Positions 1 to 10,198 of a stretch of DNA of 64,000 bases are shown here, one piece after another. Both the position numbers and the translations under genes were made by a program. The stretch spans positions 62,001 through 126,000 of the forward strand of contig NZ_BAZX01000004.1 in assembly GCF_001310955.1 (NCBI RefSeq). Direction: 5' to 3'. The DNA is from Marinifilum fragile JCM 15579. Its GTDB lineage: Bacteria > Bacteroidota > Bacteroidia > Bacteroidales > Marinifilaceae. Below the pieces are notes generated by a model. The model was not told the origin of the DNA, made no database searches, and saw only the letters and a program-made list of their open reading frames with translations. Position 1 is the first letter of the stretch. The number at the start of each line of letters is the position of its first letter.

Positions 1-341
1 ATTTTAGCGTCTTTTTCTTGCTTCCAAGCTTGGAATTTTTCTTCAGCAGTTGCTTCATCAAAAGCACCTTTCTTAACACCTTCTAACAAGTGTTTTTTCA
101 TCATTACACCTTCGTAAGATAAAATTGCTCTTGCAGTGTCGGTAGGCTGAGCACCATTACCAAGCCAAGTTAAGGCTTTGTCAAAATTTAGGTCAATTGT
201 AGCAGGATTGGTGTTTGGATTGTATGATCCAATACGCTCAATGTACTTACCATCACGTGGTGCTCTGCTATCTGCTACCACGATGTGGTAGAATGCACGT
301 CTTTTACGACCGTGTCTTGCTAGTCTAATTTTTACTGGCAT
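1..341 (-). CDS. rpsP: 30S ribosomal protein S16 (3' end beyond window)
   Basis: Reverse-strand frame starting with ATG at 341 and running off the left edge, so the C-terminus is missing; about 113 residues are visible. The start [20 protein letters not shown] and the following [20 protein letters not shown] block are the conserved S16 core, which binds 16S rRNA and helps assemble the 30S body. After the core comes a Lys/Glu-rich stretch ([14 protein letters not shown]), consistent with the longer C-terminal tail common in Bacteroidota S16. It diverges from dnaE across about 280 bp that holds the promoters of both genes. Identity is secure; only the length is unknown. Confidence 0.97.
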   Translation of the reverse strand, partial: MPVKIRLARHGRKRRAFYHIVVADSRAPRDGKYIERIGSYNPNTNPATIDLNFDKALTWLGNGAQPTDTARAILSYEGVMMKKHLLEGVKKGAFDEATAEEKFQAWKQEKDAK

Positions 342-623
342 AACTCTTTTTAAATAAGATTAATAATTTGCCTACATTATAGTTGTGGTATACATACCAC
401 GATTTATAAGCGCGACAAAGATACAACTTATTTTCTGAATAGAAATAACTTCTCTTTAAATAATTTAATGGCTGAAAATCATGCTGGTAGAACGATCATT
501 TATTTAGTCTAGATTGTTGACTTACATTTACTAATTTTACTTTACTGAATCACTTTATTATTCCTTATCTTCGCATTTCGGCTCCATCTGTGAGCTTAAA
601 AAAATAAAATTCCTGATACTGAG

Positions 624-3600
624 ATGTTTTTAATATTTGATACCGAAACCACAGGCTTACCAAAAAAATGGAAAGCACCCTTAGATGATTTTGACAACTG
701 GCCAAGAATGGTTCAGCTTGCCTGGCAATGTCATGATATGGAAGGGAATTTCCTTTTTGCCAAAAATCATGTAATTACTCCTGATGGATATACTATTCCT
801 GATGATGTGGTTGCAGTACATGGTATCTCTACAGAACTCGCTCACGAAAAAGGAATTCCTCTTCAAGATGCCCTTCTTGATTTTATGGAGGATGTCAGAA
901 ATTCTACATTTATCATTGGGCACAATGTTTCTTTTGATATCAACATTGTGGGTTGCGAGCTGCTTCGCTGCGAAATGGAAGAGCAGGATCTTGTGAAAGC
1001 TCCAATGATTGACACCATGACCGGTAGTAAGGAGTTTTGTGATTTAAAAAGACGAGGACAACTTAAAAATCCTACGCTTACCGAACTGCATACCAAATTA
1101 TTTGGAGTTCCATTTGCTGAAGCACACAATGCGGCAGCCGACGTTGAGGCAACTTCCCGTTGTTTTCTTGAACTGTTAAGAGTTGATGGATTAAGTCAGG
1201 AAATTCATAGAATGTCTCCTGGGCAGATTCAGGCCTTTAAAATCAATAATCCGAATACCATTGAATTGGTTGGAATAGAGTATGAATCTTTCAAGGTAAA
1301 TACTGCTTTCGATGAAATATCAATTGAGAAGGAAGATCGCAAGAGAAGAGAAGCAGCAAAAAATATTACAACGCAACAACCTTTCGTTCATTTGCATGTT
1401 CACTCGCAATATTCCATACTCGATGGAGCCGCAAAAACAGCAGCAATTGCAGCCAAAGCAAAAGAAGATGGAATGCCTGCTGTTGCTTTAACCGATCATG
1501 GTAGCATGTTTGGAATTAAGGAATTTCATGTAGCATGTAGCAAAGCTGGAGTAAAACCAATCATTGGAGTGGAGGCTTATGTTGCTAAACGTGGGCATTT
1601 GATGAAGGAAAATAAAATCGATGCATCTGGGAATCACCTTATTTTGCTGGCCAAAAACTATAAAGGTTACCAAAGTCTACTAAAGTTAACCTCTATTGCA
1701 CATACCGACGGAATGTACTACAAACCGCGTATCGATAAAGATTTGCTTGAGGAGTATAGCGAGGGCTTGATTGTAAGCAGTGCTTGTCTTGGAGGAGAAG
1801 TTTCCCAGCATATCATGGCAGGGAGTATCGATAAGGCAAAAGAAGCAATACTTTGGTACAAAGATGTATTTGGAGAAGATTATTACCTGGAAATCCAACG
1901 CCACCCAAATGACGATCCTCGATTGAAAGGAGATGTCTGGGAAAATCAGGTAAGAGTAAATAAAGTAATTCGTGAGTTAGCAGCAGAATTGGGCGTTAAA
2001 GTCATTGCAACCAATGATTCTCATTTTGTGAATGCAGAAGACGCAGCAGCTCATGATGTTTTGGTTTGTTTGAGTACAGGGCGTGATTACGATGATCCAA
2101 CACGTATGCGTTATACCAAACAGGAGTGGTTCAAAACCACCGAAGAGATGAATGAGCTCTTTGCCGATGTACCCGAAGCACTTGCCAATACCTTGGAAAT
2201 AGCAGAAAAAGTAGAAGCTTATGAATTGAATGCAAATCCAATTATGCCTCCTTTTAATATTCCCGAGGAGTTTGGGACTTTTGAGGAATATAAGGAAAAA
2301 TACGATGAGGCTGCTTTAATCGAGGAGTTTGAAGAAGAGCGATACGAGAAATTAGGAGGCTACGATAAAGTGCTACAGATAAAACTTGAAGCTGATTATT
2401 TGCAATATCTTGCATTCGAAGGAGCTAAAAAACGCTATGGAGAAGAGTTGGAAGAGAGTATTGTTGAGCGATTGGAGTTTGAGCTGAACACCATTAAAAC
2501 CATGGGTTTCCCTGGATATTTCTTGATTACACAGGATTTCATCAACTGGGCAAAAGACAATGGCGTAATTGTAGGTCCAGGTCGTGGTTCGGCTGCAGGT
2601 TCTGCTGTTGCGTATTGTATCTCCATTACCGATGTGGATCCAATTAAATATGACTTGCTGTTTGAGCGTTTTCTGAATCCTGATCGTATCTCCATGCCCG
2701 ATGTAGATATCGACTTTGATGACGATGGACGTCAGCAAGTATTAGACTATGTTACCGATAAATACGGACATGATAAAGTAGCGCACATTTGTACTTTTGG
2801 GACAATGGCTACCAAGAGTTCCATTAAGGATGTGGCGCGTGTTCTTCGTTTGGATTTGGCTGAAGCCAATCGCCTTGCCAAATTAGTTCCTGAAGCACCA
2901 AAAATGAGTTTTAAGAAGGCTTATGAGGAAGAGCCTGCGCTTTTGGAAGAAAAAGATTCGCCAAATCCATTGATTGCAAGAACCATTAAGTTTGCAGAGG
3001 CATTGGAAGGTTCGGTAAGACAGACTGGTGTGCATGCCTGTGGGGTTTTAATTGGAAAAAATCCGCTTGACGAGCATTTGCCGGTAATGCCAACCAAAGG
3101 CGAGGAACTGTTAACCACCCAATACGATGGACGTTTTGTGGAGGATATCGGTTTGCTTAAAATGGACTTCTTGGGTTTGAAAACCCTATCCATTATTAAG
3201 GAGGTTCTTTCCAATGTAAAACTTTCCAAAGGAATTGATGTTGATATCAACAATGTTGATCTCGAAAACGAAAAGACCTTTCAGTTATTCAGCCGCGGAG
3301 AAACAACTGCCATATTCCAGTTTGAATCCCCTGGAATGAAGAAGCATTTGCGAGCGCTTAAGCCAAACCGTTTTGAAGATTTGGTTGCCATGAATGCCTT
3401 GTATCGTCCGGGACCAATGGAATACATCCCTTCTTTTATCCGAAGAAAAAATGGAGAAGAGGAGATTGAATATGATCATCCAATCATGGAGGATTACCTG
3501 AAAGATACCTATGGGATTACAGTCTACCAGGAGCAGGTGATGCTCCAGTCGAGAGCATTGGGGCAATTTACTCGTGGCATGTCCGATTCCTTGCGTAAAG

Positions 3601-5002
3601 CGATGGGGAAAAAGATCATTGCATGATGGATAAACTGAAGGTTGAGTTCATCAATGGATGTCATGATAATCCAAAATTCATGGAAGGTGTTGGTGGAGAT
3701 AATACCAAAGCCGACAAGCTAATTGAAAAAATCTGGTCGGACTGGGAAGCATTTGCCAAGTATGCGTTTAACAAATCTCACTCGGTTTGTTATGCTTATA
3801 TTGCTTATCAAACAGGTTTCCTTAAAGCTCATTATCCAGCTGAATTTATGGCAGCTGTTCTGAGTCGTAACTTATCCGATATCACGAAAGTGACCATTTT
3901 TATGGATGAGTGTAAGCGTATGGGATTGCCGGTTCTTGGACCAGATGTGAATGAATCTTATTCAACATTTACCGTAAATAAGAATGGTGAGATTCGTTTT
4001 GGTATGGCTGGTATTAAGGGAGTTGGAGAGCAGGCTGTACATGATATTATTGAAGAACGTAAGAATGGACCGTTCAAGGACATTTTCGATTTTGTAGAGC
4101 GTGTAAATTTAAGATCAGTAAATAAACGAACACTTGAAAATCTTGCCATGTCGGGAGGATTTGACAGTTTTGGATTAAAACGAAGTCAATATTTCCAAAT
4201 AGATGAAACTGATGTTACCTTTATGGAACATTTGGTGAAGTATGGTAATAAACTTCAGGCCGAAAAGATAAATAATCAGCAAACTCTGTTTGGCGGAGTA
4301 GAGGATTATGTAGTTACTCCTCCCAAAGCACCGGAATGTGCAGAGTGGGGAAAACTTGAACGTTTAAATAAAGAGAAAGAATTAATTGGGATTTATTTGT
4401 CTGCGCATCCTTTGGATGATTTCAAGACAACCATTAATAACTTCTGTAATGCTAGCTTATCGGAGTTGTCATCTGAATTCGAAAGCTTTGCCAACAAGGA
4501 TGTTAATATTGCGGGAATGATTACGGCAATTAGAAGGGGAACAACCAAAAATGGAAACCCTTTTGCCATTGTTGGAATAGAAGATTTTTCAGATTCTTAT
4601 GAGTTGGCATTCTTTGGTAAAGATTTCATTGAGTTTGGTAATTATTTTGTTGAAGGTCTTTCCATTTATATTAGTGGAAGGGTTCAAACACGATCTTGGC
4701 CTAAAGATTCTACAGAGTTAGAATTTAAGGTGAAAAATATTATGATGCTTTCTGAGGTTCTGGAAAAGAAAGCTAAGGAGTTTACATTAGAAATCCCTAT
4801 ATCGGCATTGACTGATGAGTTGGTTACAGAGATTGTGAACTGCATTGATGAGAACAAGGGAAATATGAAACTTAACTTTGAGATTTTTGATAAAGGAAAG
4901 AAAGCATTAAAGATGTTTTCGAGGAGTTACAGAGTTGAGTTAACCAATGAATTAATAGAATATTTTGAAAATAATTCGGAAATTAAATTCAAAATTAACT
5001 AA
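624..5002 (+). CDS. dnaE: DNA polymerase III subunit alpha with N-terminal exonuclease domain; one frameshift in this sequence
   Basis: Replicative polymerase catalytic subunit, present as two overlapping frames, 624-3626 (1000 aa) and 3623-5002 (459 aa). The first carries a DEDDh proofreading exonuclease (D6, E8, HN..FD at 100-105, H168, D173), a PHP domain from about residue 254 (HLHVHS), the polymerase core with GPGRGSAAGS near 651 and the catalytic PDVDIDFDDD near 692. The second carries the rest of the fingers, the helix-hairpin-helix region and an OB-fold (INIAGMITAIRRG). The first frame stops in ..KKIIA-TGA and the second resumes MMDKLKVEF, exactly where homologues continue; adding one base near 3623 gives a single 1459-aa protein, the usual size for the exonuclease-fused form. 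The gene is essential, so a sequence error is likelier than a real break. A weak -7-like element (TATCTTCG) lies at 576-583. Confidence 0.93.
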
Positions 5003-5051
5003 ATTGCACTAGTTTTAAATAAAATACATAAACGCTAAAAAATAGATTACC

Positions 5052-5369
<318 letters not shown>

Positions 5370-5389
5370 TAGGAGTATAAAAATATGTA

Positions 5390-5420
5390 GGGCATAGAGG
5401 TTGATCTATGCCCTTTTTTT
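5390..5420 (+). terminator. rho-independent terminator after trxA
   Basis: Eight-base perfect stem gggcatag (5390-5397) / ctatgccc (5406-5413), eight-base loop, then seven T. It sits between trxA and the next same-strand gene. Confidence 0.9.
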
Positions 5421-5435
5421 ATTTGAAAAATTAAA

Positions 5436-6359
5436 ATGGTAAAGCAATTATCCGACCTGATACAGTTCGAACAATTCGATAATTTGGAATTACTTGCACA
5501 TCAAATTGTGGAGGGATTTCTTATTGGTTTGCATCGTAGTCCGTACCATGGCTTTTCGGTTGAATTTGCCGAGCATCGTTTGTACAACAAAGGAGAATCT
5601 ACCAAGCATATCGATTGGAAGCTGTATGCCCGTAGTGACAAAATGTTTGTTAAACAATTCGAAGAGGAAACCAATCTCAGGGCCTATATTGTTATGGACA
5701 CATCCTCATCCATGTTGTTTCCTTACAAAACCAAGCATCAAACCAAATTGGGGTATTCGGTTTTATGTGCTGCAGCCTTAATTCACTTGTTGCGTAAGCA
5801 ACGCGATGCTGTGGGGCTTTGTACATTTTCGGATAAGATAGATCTTTTAACTCCATCTAAGCTATCTCTTACTCATGCTCAATTATTGTATTCTCACTTG
5901 CACAAGATTTACAATACCGAAGAGATAGGCAAGGAAAGAGAAACCAAAATTGCCGATACTTTGCATCGTTTGGCAGAAAGTTTACACAAGCGCTCGCTGG
6001 TGATTGTTTTTTCTGATTTTACGGGAGCAGAATCACCAAAAGAAATCATGGAGTCTTTGCAACATTTGCGATTCAACAAGCATGAGGTAATCCTATTTGC
6101 AGTTCGGGATCATGAATTGGAATTGAATTTCAACTTTGAGAATCGTCCAAGTCAATTTGTTGATTTGGAAACCGGTGAAAGCTTAAAACTAAACCCAACT
6201 GATATTAAAGAAATGTATCAAAAAGAGCAGCAAAAGTTTTTTACCGAATTGGAATTGCTGTGTAGTCAGTTTTCTATTGATTTAATTGAGGCCGACATTC
6301 GAAAGGAGTTTAGCAATGTACTGCAATCGTATCTTTTGAAGAGAAAGAAGTTTATGTAG
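5436..6359 (+). CDS. DUF58 domain protein
   Basis: 307-aa soluble protein with the DUF58 signature (GLHRSPYHGFSVEFAEHRLY, then STKHIDWKLYARSDKMFVK) followed by a von Willebrand A-like fold with a MIDAS-type DTSSSM near residue 90 and SDFTG near 195. DUF58 proteins normally work with MoxR AAA+ ATPases in envelope or stress-related assembly, but no moxR gene is adjacent here, so the partner must be encoded elsewhere. The gene starts 16 bp beyond the trxA terminator. The precise role is unknown. Confidence 0.85.
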   Translation: MVKQLSDLIQFEQFDNLELLAHQIVEGFLIGLHRSPYHGFSVEFAEHRLYNKGESTKHIDWKLYARSDKMFVKQFEEETNLRAYIVMDTSSSMLFPYKTKHQTKLGYSVLCAAALIHLLRKQRDAVGLCTFSDKIDLLTPSKLSLTHAQLLYSHLHKIYNTEEIGKERETKIADTLHRLAESLHKRSLVIVFSDFTGAESPKEIMESLQHLRFNKHEVILFAVRDHELELNFNFENRPSQFVDLETGESLKLNPTDIKEMYQKEQQKFFTELELLCSQFSIDLIEADIRKEFSNVLQSYLLKRKKFM

Positions 6360-6460
6360 CTTATTTATTACCGAATAATTTTTAAGTTTTCAATGTTTAA
6401 TATATTTTTATTGGGAATAACTCATATCATTTTTGGATAGCACTAATTAAGAGTCTCCTG

Positions 6461-7180
6461 ATGAAATATAAATTTGTATTCCTTTTTGCTTTAGTTCTGT
6501 TTGCCTGCAAGCAAAAAACTGATCGTAGTTCGACTAAAGATCAGAATTTTGTGGAAAATGGTGTGGTGAAGAAGTACGATGAGCAAAATAGATTGTCAGC
6601 CGAGATTACCTACCAAAATGGAGTGCGTAATGGAGTTACCAGGTATTACTATTCTTCTGGTGTGTTAAGCGATGAAATTATGTATGTTGATGATGAAAAG
6701 AGTGGTGTTGCAAAAAAATATCACAAAAATGGAAACATCTACAGCTTAACACCATACATCAACGATAAAAAAGATGGGATTCAGAAAAAGTATTATGCCA
6801 ATGGTAAAATTTGGGCGGAAACACCTTATATGAGAGGTCAGCCAGGAATTGGACTAAAGGAGTATAAGCGTGATGGTAGTTTGCGTGAGAAATATCCAGA
6901 AATTGAAGTTCAAATACTAGTGAAATCAGATCGCATTATACTAAAGTTATTTCTAAGTAATTATTCGAAAAATGTGGTGTTCTACATTACAGAATTAATG
7001 AAGAACCAATACATTCCACCTGCGGCCAAGCCAATTTACGCAAAAGGAGGATTGGCTCGCTATGAATTCATGTTGGATTCGCAATCAAGTTTGGATACAA
7101 CTCTGAATATTGTTGCTAAATATCAAACCAAAGATTATAATATTCACGTTTCTACACGCGAATTGGTTCTTAAGAACTAG
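6461..7180 (+). CDS. MORN/YwqK-like repeat lipoprotein
   Basis: 239-aa lipoprotein: the N-terminus MKYKFVFLFALVLFAC has a hydrophobic core and a lipobox (LFAC, Cys16). Residues about 30-150 hold four or five repeats of the YwqK/MORN type (patterns such as NGVRNGVTRYYYSSGVL and NGKIWAETPY), a beta-hairpin repeat found in antitoxin-like and surface proteins. The C-terminal 90 residues have no recognised domain. It converges on the minus-strand exonuclease-family gene with a one-base gap. The function is unknown; an envelope-anchored scaffold or binding role is inferred from the repeat type. Confidence 0.8.
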   Translation: MKYKFVFLFALVLFACKQKTDRSSTKDQNFVENGVVKKYDEQNRLSAEITYQNGVRNGVTRYYYSSGVLSDEIMYVDDEKSGVAKKYHKNGNIYSLTPYINDKKDGIQKKYYANGKIWAETPYMRGQPGIGLKEYKRDGSLREKYPEIEVQILVKSDRIILKLFLSNYSKNVVFYITELMKNQYIPPAAKPIYAKGGLARYEFMLDSQSSLDTTLNIVAKYQTKDYNIHVSTRELVLKN

Positions 7181-7181
7181 C

Positions 7182-8255
7182 TTATTTTTCTACAAAATTA
7201 AGCTCTGTAATTATTGGAAAGTGATCGGAATACTTTTTTTTGATTCGCTCGTAATTGTGACATACCGTTTTATTATCATGTAGGACAAAATCAATTCTAA
7301 AAGAAGGAAAATCTCCAGAATAGGTTGTTCCAATTCCTAATCCTTTTTCCCGAAAACAGTCAATTAATCCATCTTTGATTTTGTGGTAGGTATAAGATTG
7401 GGCTGTATCATTAAAATCTCCACAAACAATTGTTGGATGATGAGATTTAGCTACATGTCCTCTGATGATTTCAGCTTGTTTGGCTCTGCGAATAAATGCA
7501 TGTCGCAATCGGAATGAAATGTCTTTAATTTCGTTTAATTCCTCTTCGTCAGCCTTAAATTCTTTCTTGTTGATGAAAGCATAATTTCTTCCTCCCAATC
7601 GGTTCGATTCCAGATGAAGATTATATACTCTTACTATTTTACCATTCTTTTTGATATCAGCATAAATGGCATTGCACCAATTGCCTTTTTCGAATTTAAT
7701 TTCTCCTTTTTGCACAATTGGATACTTGGAAAATATGGCAACTCCATTGGTCTTTTTGCTCAAAAACAAATATTTACAAGCTGTGGCTTTTTTCAGGTTA
7801 TAAAGGCTTAGTAATCCATTTCGTGTATTGTAATATTCCTGAAAGCAATAGACATCTGCTTTATTTTGCTTTAAAAGTTCCACCATTTTGTTTGGTGTTT
7901 TCTTGTCTTTACTCCACTCATATTTATCGAAAGCTCTTACATTATATGTCATCAGTTTAATGGATGGCGACTCGCTTTTGTTCTTATTCGGTCTGTTGAT
8001 TTGAACAAAATCTTGTAAGTGGCCATATCCTATTAATATTACAATTAATGGAATTAAGAAGCTCCATCGTCTTCTTAGCATCCAGTACACCGAAAAAATC
8101 ACATTTGCCAAAAGCAAATAAGGATATGCTAAACCCCAAAATGCTGGCAACCAAAATTCTTCGGGACTTATATGTGGAGCAATGTAAGAAATGAGTAATG
8201 AGCCTGAAAAAATCAGACTAAAGGCAACCAGAGCTTTATGGAGGAAATTTTTCAA
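7182..8255 (-). CDS. membrane-anchored endonuclease/exonuclease/phosphatase family protein
   Basis: 357 aa. Three hydrophobic segments in the first 80 residues (about 10-30, 35-58, 64-82) precede an EEP-fold hydrolase domain with all the hallmark blocks: MTYNVRAFD (Asn metal ligand), CFQEY (catalytic Glu), NLHLESNR, VCGDFND (Asp/Asn pair), RIDFVL and the terminal SDHFPI His. The family covers AP endonucleases, DNases, and sphingomyelin/phosphoinositide phosphatases; the membrane anchor suggests an envelope substrate rather than DNA repair, but the sequence does not settle it. It lies 8 bp downstream of the rhomboid gene and so is probably cotranscribed with it. Confidence 0.85.
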   Translation of the reverse strand: MKNFLHKALVAFSLIFSGSLLISYIAPHISPEEFWLPAFWGLAYPYLLLANVIFSVYWMLRRRWSFLIPLIVILIGYGHLQDFVQINRPNKNKSESPSIKLMTYNVRAFDKYEWSKDKKTPNKMVELLKQNKADVYCFQEYYNTRNGLLSLYNLKKATACKYLFLSKKTNGVAIFSKYPIVQKGEIKFEKGNWCNAIYADIKKNGKIVRVYNLHLESNRLGGRNYAFINKKEFKADEEELNEIKDISFRLRHAFIRRAKQAEIIRGHVAKSHHPTIVCGDFNDTAQSYTYHKIKDGLIDCFREKGLGIGTTYSGDFPSFRIDFVLHDNKTVCHNYERIKKKYSDHFPIITELNFVEK

Positions 8256-8263
8256 TGTAGACT

Positions 8264-9202
8264 TTACTTTTGATTGCTTGATTTAAATAGAATTTCCTTC
8301 TCCTCTTTACTTAAGCTGTCGTATCCCGATTTGGCAATCTTGTCCAAGATTTGATTCAATTCTTCCTGATTTACTTTCTTCGATTTGTTGTATTCTTCAT
8401 CAGACATGTTGCGAGTGTTTTTATAACTTACCTTCATTTTCTTTTTGCGCTTGAATAAACCAAAAAATGAATTCATTATGGAGTTAAATCCACTTGAAAT
8501 ATCTTTTCCTTTTCGCAATTGCGATATAAAAAGCCAACCGTAAAAAGCTCCTCCAAAATGGGCAATATGCCCGCCTATATTCACACTTTCCGATAGGTAA
8601 AGCAAATCCATGACTATAAAGAACAGTGCGATGAATTTTATTTTTACAGGTCCAATAAATATCAAGTGAATAATATGATTTGGCGCATAAACAACAACAG
8701 CAAACACAACTGCCATAACCGATGCTGATGCACCTAAAGCATAGGCAATAAACTTAGCATCATGCAGTGCTGGGAAAATATTGTAGGAGAAAAGATAAAT
8801 GGCTGCTCCTGTTAATCCACCAATTAAATAAACGCTTAATAACTTTTTCTGATCGAGATAGGTTAAGAAAATCTTGCCAAACCAGAAAAACCATAGCATA
8901 TTCATTAGGATATGCATGAATTCGGTATGCAGAAACATATAGGTGAATACCGACCATGGTTGTCTGATTAATGTTTCAGGATAAGCAGGAACCATCAATT
9001 GACGAACAATGATATCATCAATATTAGAGCCTGTTAGCATACTAACGATCTGCAAAAGTTTTATAGCAAGAAATAATCCCAGGTTAACGTAAATTAACTT
9101 GGTAAGATTGCTTCCTTGTTTGAAGGAACTTTTAATTCCCTCCCAAATGTTTTGATTGGAATAGCTCTGATATGGATTGTTAAAGTTCATGTTCATAATC
9201 AA
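8264..9202 (-). CDS. rhomboid family intramembrane serine protease (with C-terminal extension)
   Basis: 312-aa polytopic membrane protein. The rhomboid core has the conserved HILMNMLWFFWFG segment in TM2, the serine motif GASASV in TM4 (GASA rather than GASG) and the histidine in HIAHFGGAFYGW in TM6. A cytoplasmic tail of about 80 residues follows, highly charged (KRKKKMKVSYKN, then EEYNKSKKVNQEELNQ) and ending in a conserved Bacteroidota motif (YDSLSKEEKEIL). Several starts are possible (MIM-NMN); the first in-frame ATG is given. It follows a second rhomboid gene 49 bp upstream, and both sit in the mutL-linked minus-strand cluster. Confidence 0.88.
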   Translation of the reverse strand: MIMNMNFNNPYQSYSNQNIWEGIKSSFKQGSNLTKLIYVNLGLFLAIKLLQIVSMLTGSNIDDIIVRQLMVPAYPETLIRQPWSVFTYMFLHTEFMHILMNMLWFFWFGKIFLTYLDQKKLLSVYLIGGLTGAAIYLFSYNIFPALHDAKFIAYALGASASVMAVVFAVVVYAPNHIIHLIFIGPVKIKFIALFFIVMDLLYLSESVNIGGHIAHFGGAFYGWLFISQLRKGKDISSGFNSIMNSFFGLFKRKKKMKVSYKNTRNMSDEEYNKSKKVNQEELNQILDKIAKSGYDSLSKEEKEILFKSSNQK

Positions 9203-9251
9203 GCTTTATTATCGATATAAACTTCCTACCTAAATTTTTATTGTATGTAAT

Positions 9252-10073
9252 TTAATAAAAGCGATTCGAATTCTTTTGCCAATACTTTATTAGAATAAAG
9301 CCGAATATCATACCTCCCAAATGGGCAAAGTGAGCGACATTATCACCTGCTTGATTTTGAACGCCGAGGAACAATTCTAAAACTCCGTAACCAATTACAA
9401 AATATTTGGCTTTAATTGGAATTGGTGGAAAAATTAACATTAATTCAGTATTTGGAAAGAGCATACCAAAGGCCAAAAGAATTCCAAAAACCGCACCTGA
9501 AGCTCCAACTGTAGGAGTATTTATGCTGCCTTCCAACATTCTATTTGCAAGAGCAATGGCTTGATTTGTGGTATTTGCATCGTTTGGATATTCTGCCCAT
9601 TGATTGATGAAATCATAAACCCAAGGTTTAACAGGACCAACATGTTCGCGAACAAATTGAGAAAGCAAATCAGGAGTTGGCGTATTAATAAAAGCATCCA
9701 AGGCATTTTTCATCGACATGTAATCGAACCAATTTACCAAAGTATGGATTAATGCCGCACCAATCCCTGTAACCATATAATACAATAAAAATCTTTTTGA
9801 TCCCCACACACTTTCCAAAACACGGCCGAACATGAAAAGAGCGAACATGTTAAAAAATAAGTGACCAATTCCACCATGCATAAACATGTGAGTAATGAAT
9901 TGGTGGGGTCTGAAGAATTCAGACTTGAAGAAATGCAATGCCAATAGGCGATCAATATCAAAACCAAATTTGCTTCCAATAACCATAGTTCCCAGAAGCA
10001 TGATAACATTTATAATCAAAAGATTTTTAACCACCGGAGGTAAATTCAACAGTGGAGGTCTGTATTGTGTCAT
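9252..10073 (-). CDS. rhomboid family intramembrane serine protease
   Basis: 273 aa. It has the rhomboid HxxxN segment (HLFFNMFALFMFG, residues 71-83), the catalytic serine in GASGAVFG (Ser192) and the catalytic histidine in VAHFAHLGG (His251). A loop of about 60 residues (about 120-180) separates the N-terminal TM segments from the serine helix, longer than in bacterial GlpG. It is tandem with the other rhomboid gene downstream; the second copy keeps a canonical GxSG while the other has GASA, suggesting different substrates. Substrates cannot be inferred from the neighbours. Confidence 0.9.
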   Translation of the reverse strand: MTQYRPPLLNLPPVVKNLLIINVIMLLGTMVIGSKFGFDIDRLLALHFFKSEFFRPHQFITHMFMHGGIGHLFFNMFALFMFGRVLESVWGSKRFLLYYMVTGIGAALIHTLVNWFDYMSMKNALDAFINTPTPDLLSQFVREHVGPVKPWVYDFINQWAEYPNDANTTNQAIALANRMLEGSINTPTVGASGAVFGILLAFGMLFPNTELMLIFPPIPIKAKYFVIGYGVLELFLGVQNQAGDNVAHFAHLGGMIFGFILIKYWQKNSNRFY

Positions 10074-10198
10074 TTGATATGCTTTTAAAATTCATTTGAA
10101 GTCTAACAATAGTCAGACCAATTTAAAATTACAGGCTTCGGCCCATAATTGCAAGACAGTTTGTCAGGCTAAAAGCCTTGTTTGTAGAATTTATTCTA

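Noticed and set aside
3600..3630. Programmed -1 frameshift site in dnaE
   Set aside because: No slippery heptamer or downstream structure is seen at the junction; a missing base is simpler. Left as an open alternative in the finding.
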